Assembly (NCBI GenBank): GCA_934565775.1
Contig: CAKTIN010000013.1
Span: 1 to 31,016, forward strand
DNA length: 31,016 nucleotides
Source of the DNA: an uncultured Oscillospiraceae bacterium
GTDB lineage: Bacteria; Bacillota; Clostridia; Oscillospirales; Oscillospiraceae
Direction: 5' to 3'
The notes beneath the pieces were generated by a model. It was not told where the DNA came from and did not search any database. It saw only the letters and a program-made list of their open reading frames with translations. Made by a program: the position numbers and the translations under genes. Positions 1-10,474 of the stretch are shown here, one piece after another. Position 1 is the stretch's first letter. Every line of letters begins with the position of its first letter.

Positions 1-9
1 GTCTTCCAT
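1..9 (-). CDS. Start of a further minus-strand gene, cut by the window edge
   Basis: On the minus strand the first nine bases read ATG GAA GAC (Met-Glu-Asp). A GGGGGTG ribosome-binding sequence lies 5 nt upstream and an extended -10 box before that. Only three codons are present, so the product cannot be identified from sequence. In many clostridial heat-shock clusters the gene after dnaJ is prmA (ribosomal protein L11 methyltransferase). That would fit the position but is inference from context only. Confidence 0.4.
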
Positions 10-30
10 GAAAACACCCCCGTTTCCTCT

Positions 31-39
31 ATTATAGCA
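31..39 (-). promoter_or_regulatory. Extended -10 promoter element for the left-edge gene
   Basis: The minus strand reads TGCTATAAT, an extended -10 element, about 22 nt before the ATG at base 9. No good -35 hexamer stands 17 nt upstream. The gene beyond the edge therefore probably has its own promoter in addition to any read-through from dnaJ. Confidence 0.5.
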
Positions 40-74
40 GAAACAGGGGCCTTTGGGTAGTTTTTTGACAGACT

Positions 75-116
75 GAAGCAGCCGCGGCAATACTTTGCCG
101 CGGCTGCTTCTCTTTT
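75..116. terminator. Strong hairpin downstream of dnaJ
   Basis: A perfect 16-bp stem (75-90 with 95-110, loop TACT) lies just beyond the dnaJ stop codon. The T-rich tail TCTTTT is on the plus-strand side, so as an intrinsic terminator it works best for plus-strand transcripts. On the minus strand it would mainly protect or pause the 3' end of the heat-shock mRNA. Confidence 0.6.
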
Positions 117-119
117 CAT

Positions 120-1286
120 TTACTTCTCAAAATTCTGCTTGAACTTTTCAAAGAATCTTGCGATCTTGGGCTGGCTGCCGGAGCGGGATGCGGATTCGTC
201 AAACTTCCGCAGCAGCTCCTTCTGCTCCCGGGTCAGCTTCGTGGGAGTTTCCACCACCACGGTGACCAGCTGGTCGCCCCGGCTGCGGCTGTTGCCCACA
301 TAGGGAATGCCCTTGCCCCGCAAGCGGAACACCGTACCGGTCTGGGTGCCCTCGGGGACCGTATAGCGCACCCGCCCGTCCAGCGTGGGCACCTCGATCT
401 CCGCGCCCAGGGCCGCCTGAGCAAAGCTCACAGGGATCTCACACAGCACATCCGCTCCGTCCCGCCGGAACAGGGGATGGGGCTTGATGCTGATTTCCAC
501 CAGCAGATCTCCGGCAGGGCCGCCGTTGCTGCCCGAGCAGCCCTGGCCCCGGACCCGGACGCTCTGTCCTTCGTCCACGCCCGCAGGGACCTGGACCTTG
601 ATCTTTGCCGTCCGTCGTACCTTGCCCTTTCCCTTGCAGGTGGAGCAGGGATTCTTAATGATCGTCCCCCGGCCGCCGCACATGGGGCAGGCGGTAGAGG
701 ACTGCATGGTCATGCCCATAAAGTTCTGGGTGGTGCGCACGGAGCCCGTGCCGCCGCAGCGGGTGCAGGTCTCGGGCTTGGAGCCGTCCGCGCAGCCGGA
801 GCCGCCGCACTTGGGGCAGAACTCGATCCGCGGAACGCTGATCTCCTTCTCTGCACCGAACGCAGCCTCTTCAAAGGTCAGCTCCAGCTGTGCCGCCACG
901 TTCTCTCCCCGGCGGGGGCCGTTGCTGGACCGCCGGCTGCCGCCGCCTCCGAACAGGTCTCCAAAAATATCACCTAAATCTCCGAAGCCGCCGCTGAACC
1001 CACCGAAGCCGCCGCCGAAGCCGCCCGCTCCCGCGTTGGGGTTAAAGTTGGGATCCACCCCTGCAAAGCCGTACTGGTCATACAGAGACTTCTTCTCCGG
1101 GTTGGACAGGACCTCATAGGCCTCGTTGCACTCCTTGAATTTCGCCTCTGCGGTCTTATCCCCGGGGTTGCGGTCCGGATGGTATTTCAGGGCGCACTGC
1201 CGGTAAGCCTTCTTGATCTCATCGGCGCTGGCGGATTTGCTTACCCCCAGGACCTCATAATAATCGCGCTTTTCTTCGTTTGCCAT
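120..1286 (-). CDS. dnaJ: Chaperone protein DnaJ (Hsp40)
   Basis: Co-chaperone that delivers unfolded proteins to DnaK and stimulates its ATPase in the cytoplasm. The 388-residue protein has the full type I layout: J domain about residues 8-72 with HPD at 36-38, a Gly/Phe-rich linker about 84-116, and a zinc domain with four CXXCXGXG repeats starting at C157, C174, C200 and C214. The C-terminal substrate-binding domains follow. The ATG at 1286 is chosen because AGAGGTG stands 9 nt upstream. An in-frame GTG four codons earlier falls inside that ribosome site and is not a credible start. It is the last gene of the hrcA operon and should be controlled from the CIRCE promoter. Confidence 0.98.
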   Translation of the reverse strand: MANEEKRDYYEVLGVSKSASADEIKKAYRQCALKYHPDRNPGDKTAEAKFKECNEAYEVLSNPEKKSLYDQYGFAGVDPNFNPNAGAGGFGGGFGGFSGGFGDLGDIFGDLFGGGGSRRSSNGPRRGENVAAQLELTFEEAAFGAEKEISVPRIEFCPKCGGSGCADGSKPETCTRCGGTGSVRTTQNFMGMTMQSSTACPMCGGRGTIIKNPCSTCKGKGKVRRTAKIKVQVPAGVDEGQSVRVRGQGCSGSNGGPAGDLLVEISIKPHPLFRRDGADVLCEIPVSFAQAALGAEIEVPTLDGRVRYTVPEGTQTGTVFRLRGKGIPYVGNSRSRGDQLVTVVVETPTKLTREQKELLRKFDESASRSGSQPKIARFFEKFKQNFEK

Positions 1287-1313
1287 TGGTCGTATCACCT
1301 CTTAGACCCGCAC

Positions 1314-1339
1314 AAGGGGCGGCTTGCGCCGCCCCTTTT
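1314..1339. other. Hairpin between dnaK and dnaJ
   Basis: A perfect 10-bp GC-rich stem (AAGGGGCGGC at 1314-1323, complement at 1328-1337, loop TTGC) fills most of the 67-nt spacer. It lacks a strong T-run on the minus strand, so it looks like a processing, stabilising or partial-termination element that lowers dnaJ expression relative to dnaK. That role is inference. Confidence 0.5.
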
Positions 1340-1353
1340 CCTATGGGGTTCGA

Positions 1354-3180
<1,827 letters not shown>

Positions 3181-3216
3181 CTATTGAAACAACTGGAATC
3201 ATTTTTTATGGAAACC

Positions 3217-3232
3217 TGGGGCATCTGCCCCA
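3217..3232. other. Short hairpin between grpE and dnaK
   Basis: TGGGGCA (3217-3223) and TGCCCCA (3226-3232) form a perfect 7-bp inverted repeat with a 2-nt centre in the grpE-dnaK spacer. There is no T-run directly after it. It may mark an mRNA processing or stability site; no function is shown by sequence. Confidence 0.35.
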
Positions 3233-3247
3233 AAGGGAATTTGCTTT

Positions 3248-3802
3248 TTAATTGGCGACCTGCACCATGGCGAAGCGGATCACCCGATCGCCCAGCTTGA
3301 AGCCCCGCTGGAACACCTGCGCCAGGACATTTTCGCCCAGGCTCTCGTCCTCCAGGTGCATCACCGCATTGTGCAGGTTGGGGTCAAAGGGCTCCCCCAC
3401 CTCACCAAAGGCCTCCACGCCCAAGCTCTTGAGAATCTTCTCCAGCTCAGCCATGGTCATTTCCACGCCCTTTTTGTAGGCGGCGTCCGCCGTCTCCTGG
3501 GCCAGTGCTCTTGCCAGGTTATCGTACACCGGCAGGAACTTGCTGACCGTGTCTGCCTTGCCGTTGGCATAAGCGCCGTCCTTTTCTTTCTGAGAGCGCT
3601 TGCGGAAGTTATCATATTCCGCCGCCAGACGCAGGCGCTGATCGTGCTCCGCATCCAGCTTCTTTTGCAGCTCCTGGGCGGGGTCCGCCTTGGGCTGCTC
3701 CGGGACCGGCTCCTGGGCGGCCGCTTCCGCAGTCTCGGGAGCCGCCGGGGTCTCCTTGGGGGTGTCCTCTACGGTTTTCTTATCCTTATCTTTTTTTGCC
3801 AT
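3248..3802 (-). CDS. grpE: Nucleotide exchange factor GrpE
   Basis: Cytoplasmic exchange factor that releases ADP from DnaK. The 184-residue protein has a charged, Ala/Pro/Glu-rich disordered N-terminus (about residues 1-45), a long dimerising helix (about 45-90, containing EYDNFRKRSQKEK) and a C-terminal beta domain ending near GDRVIRFAMVQVAN, the family signature region. It starts 15 nt after the hrcA stop codon on the minus strand. It belongs to the CIRCE-controlled operon. Confidence 0.98.
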   Translation of the reverse strand: MAKKDKDKKTVEDTPKETPAAPETAEAAAQEPVPEQPKADPAQELQKKLDAEHDQRLRLAAEYDNFRKRSQKEKDGAYANGKADTVSKFLPVYDNLARALAQETADAAYKKGVEMTMAELEKILKSLGVEAFGEVGEPFDPNLHNAVMHLEDESLGENVLAQVFQRGFKLGDRVIRFAMVQVAN

Positions 3803-3817
3803 GTCGGTCTCAGCCTC

Positions 3818-4885
3818 CTATTGTTCTTGCTCCGGCTGCTTCGGGGCGGGCAGCTCGTTCTGCTCCGGCTTGTTGAAGATCTTTGCCAAATTCTCGGCAA
3901 AGTAGCTCAGCCGGGCGGTGACCTTCGCATAATCCATGCGGGTGGGTCCCACCACGCCGATCATGCCCTGCATCCCGTCGCCGATGTCGAATTTCGTCAT
4001 GACAACGGAGGTGTCCTTCAACTCCTTGGCCACGTTTTCCGGGCCCACCAGGATCTGCGTTCCGTTCTCCGCCCCGATCACCGAGGGAAGATTGGAGATC
4101 GTCGTCTCATCCAGGGCGCTGAGCAGCTCCTGGGCCTTCTCCACATCATGGTACTCCGGCTGCCCCAGCAGCTTCATCTGCCCGGCCACGGCCACATCCG
4201 TCGCCTGCTGGCTGCGAAGCTCTTCGGTTACGAAATCCACGATGACCGGCACCAGGCTCGCCGCCGGACCCGCGCTGCGCATGACCTTATCCAGCAGCGC
4301 CGGTGTGAAATCCTCCGGCCCCAGATCGGTCATGGACGCGTTCAGCACCGCGCTCAGAAGCCCCAGCTCCTGCTGCCCCAGCTTTACGGGGACCCGGATC
4401 AGCTTGTTCTTCACGGCCTCGCTGCTCAGCATGACCACCAGGATCACGCTGCCGCCGGCGTCGATCAGCTCATAGCGCTTCACCGTGACCGCCCCCTGCC
4501 GGGAGGCCACCACATAAGCGGGAAGGTTCGTGGCCTGGGAGACCAGCTTACCCACCTGAGAGAGCATTTTGTCGAATTCCTGCATTTTCAGCTCCATGGC
4601 CTCATTCAGGTTCTTCGTCTCATCCAGGCTCAGGCGGTAATTCTGCATCAGCTCGTCCACATACAGCCGGTAGCCCGCCGGAGACGGGATCCGCCCGGCG
4701 GAGGTATGGGGCTGCTCCAGCAGACCCGCCTCTGTCAGAGCCGCAAGCTCGTTGCGGATGGTGGCAGAGGAATAATCCAGATCCGGCATAGCCGCAATGG
4801 CCTTGGACCCTACGGGCTCCGCCGTGCGGATATACAGGTCCACAACCGTGCGCAGGACCTTTTTTTGCCGGTCGCTCAACTCCAT
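3818..4885 (-). CDS. hrcA: Heat-inducible transcription repressor HrcA
   Basis: Repressor of class I heat-shock genes. It binds the CIRCE inverted repeat and needs GroE for activity in characterised Firmicutes. The 355-residue protein has an N-terminal winged helix about residues 1-105, including the SSATIRNELAALTEAGLLEQPHTSAG stretch in two parts: SSATIRNELAALTEAG and LLEQPHTSAGRIPS. The HrcA GAF-like and dimerisation region follows. It is the first gene of its operon and lies 21 nt downstream of a perfect CIRCE, so it is autoregulated. The start has AAGGTG at a suitable distance. Confidence 0.98.
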   Translation of the reverse strand: MELSDRQKKVLRTVVDLYIRTAEPVGSKAIAAMPDLDYSSATIRNELAALTEAGLLEQPHTSAGRIPSPAGYRLYVDELMQNYRLSLDETKNLNEAMELKMQEFDKMLSQVGKLVSQATNLPAYVVASRQGAVTVKRYELIDAGGSVILVVMLSSEAVKNKLIRVPVKLGQQELGLLSAVLNASMTDLGPEDFTPALLDKVMRSAGPAASLVPVIVDFVTEELRSQQATDVAVAGQMKLLGQPEYHDVEKAQELLSALDETTISNLPSVIGAENGTQILVGPENVAKELKDTSVVMTKFDIGDGMQGMIGVVGPTRMDYAKVTARLSYFAENLAKIFNKPEQNELPAPKQPEQEQ

Positions 4886-4906
4886 GCCGGAACACCTTCT
4901 TTCGTT

Positions 4907-4933
4907 TTAGCACTCACATCTCTCGAGTGCTAA
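4907..4933 (-). promoter_or_regulatory. CIRCE operator (HrcA binding site)
   Basis: TTAGCACTC (4907-4915), nine bases, GAGTGCTAA (4925-4933): a perfect match to the CIRCE consensus, spacing included. It begins 4 nt downstream of the hrcA -10 box, so it covers the transcription start. Confidence 0.98.
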
Positions 4934-4937
4934 GCCT

Positions 4938-4966
4938 ACTATACAACCCCCCGCTGCAAAAGTCAA
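4938..4966 (-). promoter_or_regulatory. Vegetative promoter of the hrcA operon
   Basis: On the minus strand: -35 TTGACT (4961-4966), 17-nt spacer, -10 TATAGT (4938-4943). CIRCE follows at once, which is the classic arrangement for HrcA repression. Confidence 0.9.
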
Positions 4967-5157
4967 GGGGGGAGGAAAGATTTTTTTACTTTTGTGGTAT
5001 TCGGCAAATTTTCCCGGTGCAAACCGGCCCCTTTGGGCAGGATGTGCAGATTTCGGAAAAGCATACCCCCTTTCCCGTTCTATCTGCCCCCGTCGGGACA
5101 TACCATGTGGCAAGACCATGGCAGGAGGCGATCCTGCCGCAAGCTGAAGGAGGCAGG

Positions 5158-6639
5158 ATGGCTATGGACAGAAATCTCTATCAGGAAATCGCCGCCCGGA
5201 CCGGGGGCGATATTTACATCGGCGTGGTTGGTCCTGTGCGGACGGGGAAATCCACCCTGGTCAAGCGCATTATGGAGGAGCTGGTGCTCCCCAATATGGA
5301 TGACGCCTTCCGCAAGGAGCGGGCGCGAGACGAGCTGCCCCAGAGCGGCTCCGGGAAAACCATTATGACTGCCGAGCCGAAATTTGTGCCGGAGGAGGCG
5401 GTGGAGATTTCCCCGGACGGCACCGCCCGGCTCCGGGTGCGGATGATCGATTCCGTGGGCTACATGATCCCCGGCGCAGTAGGGGCCACGGAGGACGGCC
5501 AACCCCGGATGGTGGCCACTCCCTGGTTTGACCACGAGATTCCCATGACCCAGGCGGCGGAGCTGGGGACCAAAAAGGTCATGGAGGACCACTGCTCCAT
5601 CGGCCTGGTCGTCACCACAGACGGCACCGTCACCGACCTGCCCCGGTCGGATTATGAGGAGGCCGAGGCCAGGGCCATCCGGGATATGCAGGCCACCGGC
5701 AAGCCCTTCCTGGTGGTGGTCAACACCACGGACCCCCAGGGAGCCGCCGCCCAGGCCCTCTGCCGGAAGCTCACCCAGACCTGGGGCGCAAGCTGCGTTG
5801 CGGCGGATTGTCTGAAGCTGGGGCAGCCCGGGCTGCAAGGTCTGCTGTCCGGCCTGCTGTACGCCTTCCCCATGGAGGAGCTGCAGGTGTACCTGCCCCG
5901 GTGGATGGAGGTGCTGGAGTACGACCACCCCCTGAAATCCGGGCTGTACGGCGCTCTGAAGGAGGCTGCGGAGCACATCACCGCCCTGGACCGGGCCGAG
6001 GAGGCGGTCGCCTCCCTGGAGCAGACGGAGCCGGTGACCCACGCCGCCCTGCGGTCCATCGACCTGGGCACAGGCACGGTGGTGTGCGCTCTGGAATTCC
6101 CGGAGAGCCTGTATTTCGACACCCTCAGCCAGCGCACCGGCTTTGCTATCACCGGCCAGGGCGAGCTCATGGAGCTTCTGACACAGCTGGCCGGAATCAA
6201 GCGGGAATACGACAAAATTTCCGCCGCCCTGGACGGCGTCCGGGCCACGGGCTACGGCGTCGTTATGCCCACCTCGGAGGAGATGCACCTGGAGGTCCCG
6301 GAGATTGTCCGCAAGGGCAGCGCCTATGGCGTCAAGCTCAAGGCCAGCGCCCCCTCGATCCATATGCTCCGGGTGGACATCGACACGGAGATCAGCCCCA
6401 TGGTAGGGGATGAAAAGCAGTCCCAGGAGCTTCTGTCCTTCCTCACCGGCGAGTATGAAGGCAGCCCGGAGAAGCTGTGGGAGAGCAACATTTTCGGAAA
6501 ATCCGTCTATGAGCTGGTCAGCGACGGTCTGACCGCCAAGCTGCTGAAGCTGCCCGACGACGTGCGGGAGAAGTTCCGGGGCTCTCTCAACCGGATCATC
6601 AACGAAGGCGCCAGCGGCCTGGTCTGCCTGATCCTCTGA
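5158..6639 (+). CDS. spoIVA: Stage IV sporulation protein A (coat morphogenetic ATPase)
   Basis: ATPase that polymerises on the outer forespore membrane and forms the basement layer of the spore coat. The 493-residue length matches the roughly 492 residues of Bacillus SpoIVA. Walker A GPVRTGKST is at residues 25-33, DELPQSGSGKTIMTAEPKFVP follows in two segments (DELPQSGSGK, TIMTAEPKFVP), and the protein ends in the conserved INEGASGLVCLIL. The reading frame is open further upstream, but the start is placed at 5158 because AAGGAGG precedes it and homologues begin just before DRNLYQEIAARTGGD. It is divergent from hrcA. A mother-cell sigma-E promoter is expected, but I could not place one with confidence. 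Confidence 0.97.
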   Translation: MAMDRNLYQEIAARTGGDIYIGVVGPVRTGKSTLVKRIMEELVLPNMDDAFRKERARDELPQSGSGKTIMTAEPKFVPEEAVEISPDGTARLRVRMIDSVGYMIPGAVGATEDGQPRMVATPWFDHEIPMTQAAELGTKKVMEDHCSIGLVVTTDGTVTDLPRSDYEEAEARAIRDMQATGKPFLVVVNTTDPQGAAAQALCRKLTQTWGASCVAADCLKLGQPGLQGLLSGLLYAFPMEELQVYLPRWMEVLEYDHPLKSGLYGALKEAAEHITALDRAEEAVASLEQTEPVTHAALRSIDLGTGTVVCALEFPESLYFDTLSQRTGFAITGQGELMELLTQLAGIKREYDKISAALDGVRATGYGVVMPTSEEMHLEVPEIVRKGSAYGVKLKASAPSIHMLRVDIDTEISPMVGDEKQSQELLSFLTGEYEGSPEKLWESNIFGKSVYELVSDGLTAKLLKLPDDVREKFRGSLNRIINEGASGLVCLIL

Positions 6640-6665
6640 TTCCCGGCAGTTCTGCGCCGCGATTC

Positions 6666-6703
6666 AAAAAACGCGATTCCGAATGATTCGGAATCGCGTT
6701 TTT
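6666..6703. terminator. Bidirectional terminator between spoIVA and the ABC exporter
   Basis: A perfect 14-bp inverted repeat (6671-6684 and 6686-6699) is flanked by an A-run on the left and a T-run on the right. It can therefore end both the plus-strand spoIVA message and the converging minus-strand exporter message. Confidence 0.92.
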
Positions 6704-6707
6704 CATC

Positions 6708-8534
6708 TTATTTCAGCACCCGCGCGGCGCTTTCCTCGGCAAACTGCTTGCTGTACAGGTCGTGGTAATACCCGCCCCGCTTCAGCAGCTCCATATGCTT
6801 GCCCTGCTCGATGATCTTGCCGTCCCGCACCACCAGGATCAGGTCCGCCTTGCGGATGGTGGACAGCCGGTGAGCGATCAGGAAGGAGGTCCGATCCTGA
6901 AGCAGGTGGTCAATGGCCTGCTGGATCAGCTGCTCGGTCTGGGTGTCGATGGAGGAGGTCGCCTCGTCCAGCACGAAAATCCTGGGGTTCGCCAGCACCG
7001 CCCGGGCAAAGGAGATCAGCTGCTTCTCACCGGTGGACAGGCGGTCGCCGCCCTCGCCCACATCGCTGTCCCAGCCCTTGTCCAGCTTGGCCACCACCGT
7101 GTCCGCAGAGACGGCCTTTGCCGCCGCATAGACCTCTTCGTCCGTCGCGTCCAGGCGGCCATAGCGGATGTTCTCCATCACCGTTCCGGAGAACAGATGG
7201 GGATTTTGCAGCACATAGCCGATATTGGAGTGGAGCCACAGCTGGCTGCGCTCCCGGTAATCCCGGCCGTCAATGAGGATCTGGCCGGAGGTGGGCTCAA
7301 AGAACCGGCAGGCCAGGTTCACCAGGGTGCTCTTGCCCGCGCCGGTCTCGCCCACAATGGCCACCGTAGACCCGGCGGGAATGTGCAGGTTAAAGTGCTC
7401 CAGCACATTCTCCCCGCCGTCGGGATACCGGAAGGTCACGTCCCGGAACTCAATGTCCCCCACCAGGGGCTCCCAGTTCTCCCGCTTGGGGTTGAACATA
7501 TCGCCATATTTTTCCCGGACCTCCGGGGTATCGTCCACCTGGGGCACCTGGTCCATCAGCCCCATGACCCGCTCGATGGAGGCCTGGAGAGAGATAAACT
7601 CCGCAATGTTGGCCGCCGTCATCTGCACGGGCTCAAAAATGCTCACGGCATAGGTGGTAAAGGTGGACAGGGTGGCAATTTCCATCACGCCCCCCAGGAC
7701 CATGTTGCCGCCCCGGAGCAGGACGATGGCCACCGCCATGGTGGAGAAGAACATCACCAGGGGGATATACACGGCATTAAGCCGGGCTGCCCGGATGCCG
7801 GAGTCGTGCATGGACCGGGTCAGCTCCCGGAAGCTCTCCGTGTTCTTCTCCTCGATCACCAGGGTCTTGGAGGTTTTCGCCCCGGTAATGCCCTCGTTAA
7901 AGGCGCCGGTGATCTTGGAATTCATCTTCCGGATCTTCCGGTTCCAGTGGAGGATCCGGTTCTGGAAATACCCGGTCAGCACCGCCAGCACCGGCACGAT
8001 GCAGATGACCACCAGGGCCAGCCGCCAGTTCAGCGCCAGCATAGCCAGGAAGGTCCCCAGGACATAGAACAGCGCCCAGAGAATATCCGTCATGTTCCAG
8101 GCCAGCATACTGGCGATGCGGTTGGTGTCGCTCATCACCCGGGTGAGGATATACCCCACGGGGGTCACATTATAAAAGGAGAAGGACAGGGTCTGTAAAT
8201 GGGTAAACAGGGTCTTGCGCATATCCCGGCCCAGGTTCATCTCGATCTTCATGGAGTTGTTGGCGAAGGCCACCACCGTCCCGGCCTGGAGCAGGATGGT
8301 AAACAGGTAGATCAGCGCATAGGGCACCAGCCCCCGGAGGGTTCCGGCCTCAATAAAGGTGTGAATGGCGAACTGGAGCATCAGCGGCAGCAGCACGTCG
8401 ATCACGGCGGTCACGCCGTTAAAGAACAGCATTCCCGCGAAGGTCTTTTTGAACCGGGCCACAAAGGGCCCCAGCCGCTTCCAGACCTTCCAGTCGAAGG
8501 ATTGGGTATATTCCTTTTCGTCCAGGTTGGCCAT
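6708..8534 (-). CDS. ABC exporter half-transporter, catalytically complete subunit
   Basis: Six-helix membrane domain fused to an ABC ATPase (608 residues), the second partner of a heterodimeric multidrug-type exporter resembling BmrD/TM288. Walker A GETGAGKST lies near residue 395. Walker B is IFVLDEATSSID near 522, keeping the catalytic glutamate. The signature is LSTGEKQL rather than LSGGQ, a usual deviation in heterodimeric exporters. Its ATG overlaps the stop codon of the upstream partner by one base (TAATG), implying translational coupling and equal production. The substrate is unknown; drug or lipid export is inferred from the family and the leader attenuator. Confidence 0.93.
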   Translation of the reverse strand: MANLDEKEYTQSFDWKVWKRLGPFVARFKKTFAGMLFFNGVTAVIDVLLPLMLQFAIHTFIEAGTLRGLVPYALIYLFTILLQAGTVVAFANNSMKIEMNLGRDMRKTLFTHLQTLSFSFYNVTPVGYILTRVMSDTNRIASMLAWNMTDILWALFYVLGTFLAMLALNWRLALVVICIVPVLAVLTGYFQNRILHWNRKIRKMNSKITGAFNEGITGAKTSKTLVIEEKNTESFRELTRSMHDSGIRAARLNAVYIPLVMFFSTMAVAIVLLRGGNMVLGGVMEIATLSTFTTYAVSIFEPVQMTAANIAEFISLQASIERVMGLMDQVPQVDDTPEVREKYGDMFNPKRENWEPLVGDIEFRDVTFRYPDGGENVLEHFNLHIPAGSTVAIVGETGAGKSTLVNLACRFFEPTSGQILIDGRDYRERSQLWLHSNIGYVLQNPHLFSGTVMENIRYGRLDATDEEVYAAAKAVSADTVVAKLDKGWDSDVGEGGDRLSTGEKQLISFARAVLANPRIFVLDEATSSIDTQTEQLIQQAIDHLLQDRTSFLIAHRLSTIRKADLILVVRDGKIIEQGKHMELLKRGGYYHDLYSKQFAEESAARVLK

Positions 8535-10375
8535 TAGGCGTTCCCCCCTTCCGCAATGAGACGGCGGTCGTCGCTGCTCATCTGAATGTCGTAAATATCC
8601 TTGTAAATACCCGGGCGGGCGATCAGCTGGGCATGCGTCCCCAGCTCGGAGACCTGTCCGCCGTCCAGCACCAGAATCTGATCCGCGTGCATCAGCGTCG
8701 TCACCCGGTGAGAGATCAGAATCACCGTGGAGCCGCCCAGGTTCTGGTCCAGCGCCCCCCGGATCTTGGCGTCCGTCTCCGCATCCACGGCGGACAGGGA
8801 GTCGTCAAACACCATGATTGGCGCCCGCTGCATCAGCATCCGGGCAATGGCCACCCGCTGCTTCTGCCCGCCGGAGAGGGTGACGCCCCGCTCGCCTACC
8901 ACCGTGTCGTACCCCTCGGGGAACTCGGTAATCGCCTCGTCCACGCAGGCAATGGAGGCCATGTGCCGCAGCTCCTGCTCGGAGGCGCCGGGATGGGTGG
9001 CGGCAATGTTTTCCTTAATGGTCCGGGAGAACAGGAACGGCTCCTGAAGGACCATGCCGATCTGCTGCCGCAGAGCGTGGCGGTCCAGCTCCCGAATGTC
9101 CACGCCGCCAATGGTAATGGAGCCCTGCTCCGGCCCCAGGTCATACAGCCGGTCCAGCAGGTGGACAATGGTGCTCTTACCGGAGCCCGTACCGCCCAGG
9201 ATGGCAAAGGTGGACCCCTCCTTGATGGTGAAGGACACGTCCTTCAGCACCTCCTGCTGGCCATAGCCAAAGGAAACATGGTGGAACACAATGTCTCCCT
9301 GGGGGATGTCCTTCCGGGCCGTGGGGGGATCGGTCTCCTCTTGGGCGTTGAGAATATACCCCACCCGGTCCATGGATACGCCGGCCTTACTCATATCCGA
9401 CAGCACCCGGCCCAGAGACCGCACCGGCCAGGCCAGGGCCTCGTTATAGCTGACAAAGGCCAGGAAGCTGCCTAGGGTCATCTCCCCCCGGACCGCGACC
9501 ACGGTCCCGGCGACGATGATCACCATGACCTGCAAGGAGGTCAGGAAGGTGCCGGAGGCCCAGTACACGGACAGGAGCTTGCCCAGCTTGATCCACAGGC
9601 TGGCAAAGCGCTCGTTCTTCTGATTGAACCGGTCCACCTCGTACCGCTCCCGGCCGAAGGCCCGGACCACCCGGACGCCGGTGAGATTCTCCTGGGCGCA
9701 GGTAGTCAGCTCCCCCTCGGCCTCGTCAGCCACCTTGAACCGGCTGGAGATCTTTCCGTAAAACACCCCGGAGGACATCCCCACAATGGGAATGAACAGC
9801 AGGGCGATGAGGGTCAGCTTCCCATTCATCCGGATCATAATGACCACATACAAAATGATCAGGAACACCGTCCGGGCAACCTCCACCAGCTGGTTGCACA
9901 CGAAGCTGCGGATCACCTCCACATCGGAGGTGCAGCGCTGGATAATGTCGCCGGTGGCGTTGGCGGTGTGCCACTGATAGCCCAGGCGCTGAATGTGGCT
10001 GTACAGCCCGTCCCGGATCGCCTTGACGAAGCGCTCGGAGCCCTTGCTGAGATTCACCCGCTGGCCGTAGCTGAACACGCCCCGGAGAATGGCCACGGCG
10101 GCCACGGCTCCGGCGGCATACCACAGGGCGCGCAGGGGCTCGGCCTTCAGCGCCTCCAGATCGATCAGCCGCGTCAAAACCTTGGGCAAAGTTGACGGTT
10201 CCTCTCCCAGGATGGAGTCCACGGTGATCTTAATGATCTGGGGCGTGATGGCGTTGAGCACCATCGTCATGGCCGCGCAGAACAGCGCAAAGACAAAAAA
10301 GCCCTTGCAGCCCTTCAAATAGCGCAGGATCATGTCCGTTTTTTCCTTCCGGGAGAGCTTGAATTGCGGTTCCAT
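8534..10375 (-). CDS. ABC exporter half-transporter with degenerate ATPase site
   Basis: First subunit of the heterodimeric exporter (613 residues): six predicted membrane helices, then an ATPase domain with Walker A GGTGSGKST near residue 393 and canonical LSGGQKQR. Walker B reads IMVFDDSLSAVD near 521, so the catalytic glutamate is replaced by aspartate, the hallmark of the degenerate-site subunit (BmrC, TM287). An intact partner follows directly. The start at 10375 is preceded by GAGGAAGG. Expression is probably controlled by the leader peptide and terminator at 10415-10555. Role: export of drugs or other amphiphiles, inferred. Confidence 0.93.
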   Translation of the reverse strand: MEPQFKLSRKEKTDMILRYLKGCKGFFVFALFCAAMTMVLNAITPQIIKITVDSILGEEPSTLPKVLTRLIDLEALKAEPLRALWYAAGAVAAVAILRGVFSYGQRVNLSKGSERFVKAIRDGLYSHIQRLGYQWHTANATGDIIQRCTSDVEVIRSFVCNQLVEVARTVFLIILYVVIMIRMNGKLTLIALLFIPIVGMSSGVFYGKISSRFKVADEAEGELTTCAQENLTGVRVVRAFGRERYEVDRFNQKNERFASLWIKLGKLLSVYWASGTFLTSLQVMVIIVAGTVVAVRGEMTLGSFLAFVSYNEALAWPVRSLGRVLSDMSKAGVSMDRVGYILNAQEETDPPTARKDIPQGDIVFHHVSFGYGQQEVLKDVSFTIKEGSTFAILGGTGSGKSTIVHLLDRLYDLGPEQGSITIGGVDIRELDRHALRQQIGMVLQEPFLFSRTIKENIAATHPGASEQELRHMASIACVDEAITEFPEGYDTVVGERGVTLSGGQKQRVAIARMLMQRAPIMVFDDSLSAVDAETDAKIRGALDQNLGGSTVILISHRVTTLMHADQILVLDGGQVSELGTHAQLIARPGIYKDIYDIQMSSDDRRLIAEGGNA

Positions 10376-10414
10376 TGGTTTCCACTTCCTTCCTCAAGTC
10401 ATGCCAAAAAGGCG

Positions 10415-10446
10415 CAAAAAAGAACCCTCTGAACGGCGTCAGAGGG
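10415..10446 (-). terminator. Attenuator terminator in the exporter leader
   Basis: On the minus strand, CCCTCTGA and TCAGAGGG form a perfect 8-bp stem (10425-10432 with 10439-10446). The tail is TTCTTTTTT, and the hairpin sits between the promoter and the exporter gene. Its position upstream of the ORF makes it an attenuator rather than an ordinary 3' terminator. Confidence 0.85.
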
Positions 10447-10474
10447 CGAAGCTTGCGCAAACCGGGGTGCGTGG

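Noticed and set aside
3356..4933. Long open frame on the plus strand opposite grpE and hrcA
   Set aside because: Shadow of GC-rich coding sequence on the other strand: no ribosome site, His/Leu/Arg-rich composition and no family resemblance. Similar long antisense frames at 5080-6363, 6762-8198, 20472-21947 and 21473-23068 were dropped for the same reason.
5055..5075. GCATACC as a sigma-E -10 box for spoIVA
   Set aside because: There is only a partial match to the -10 consensus and no -35 element of the right kind at the right distance.
4927..5157. Upstream extension of the spoIVA frame
   Set aside because: It crosses the CIRCE/hrcA promoter region, lacks a ribosome site, and would lengthen the protein by about 77 residues beyond the family size.
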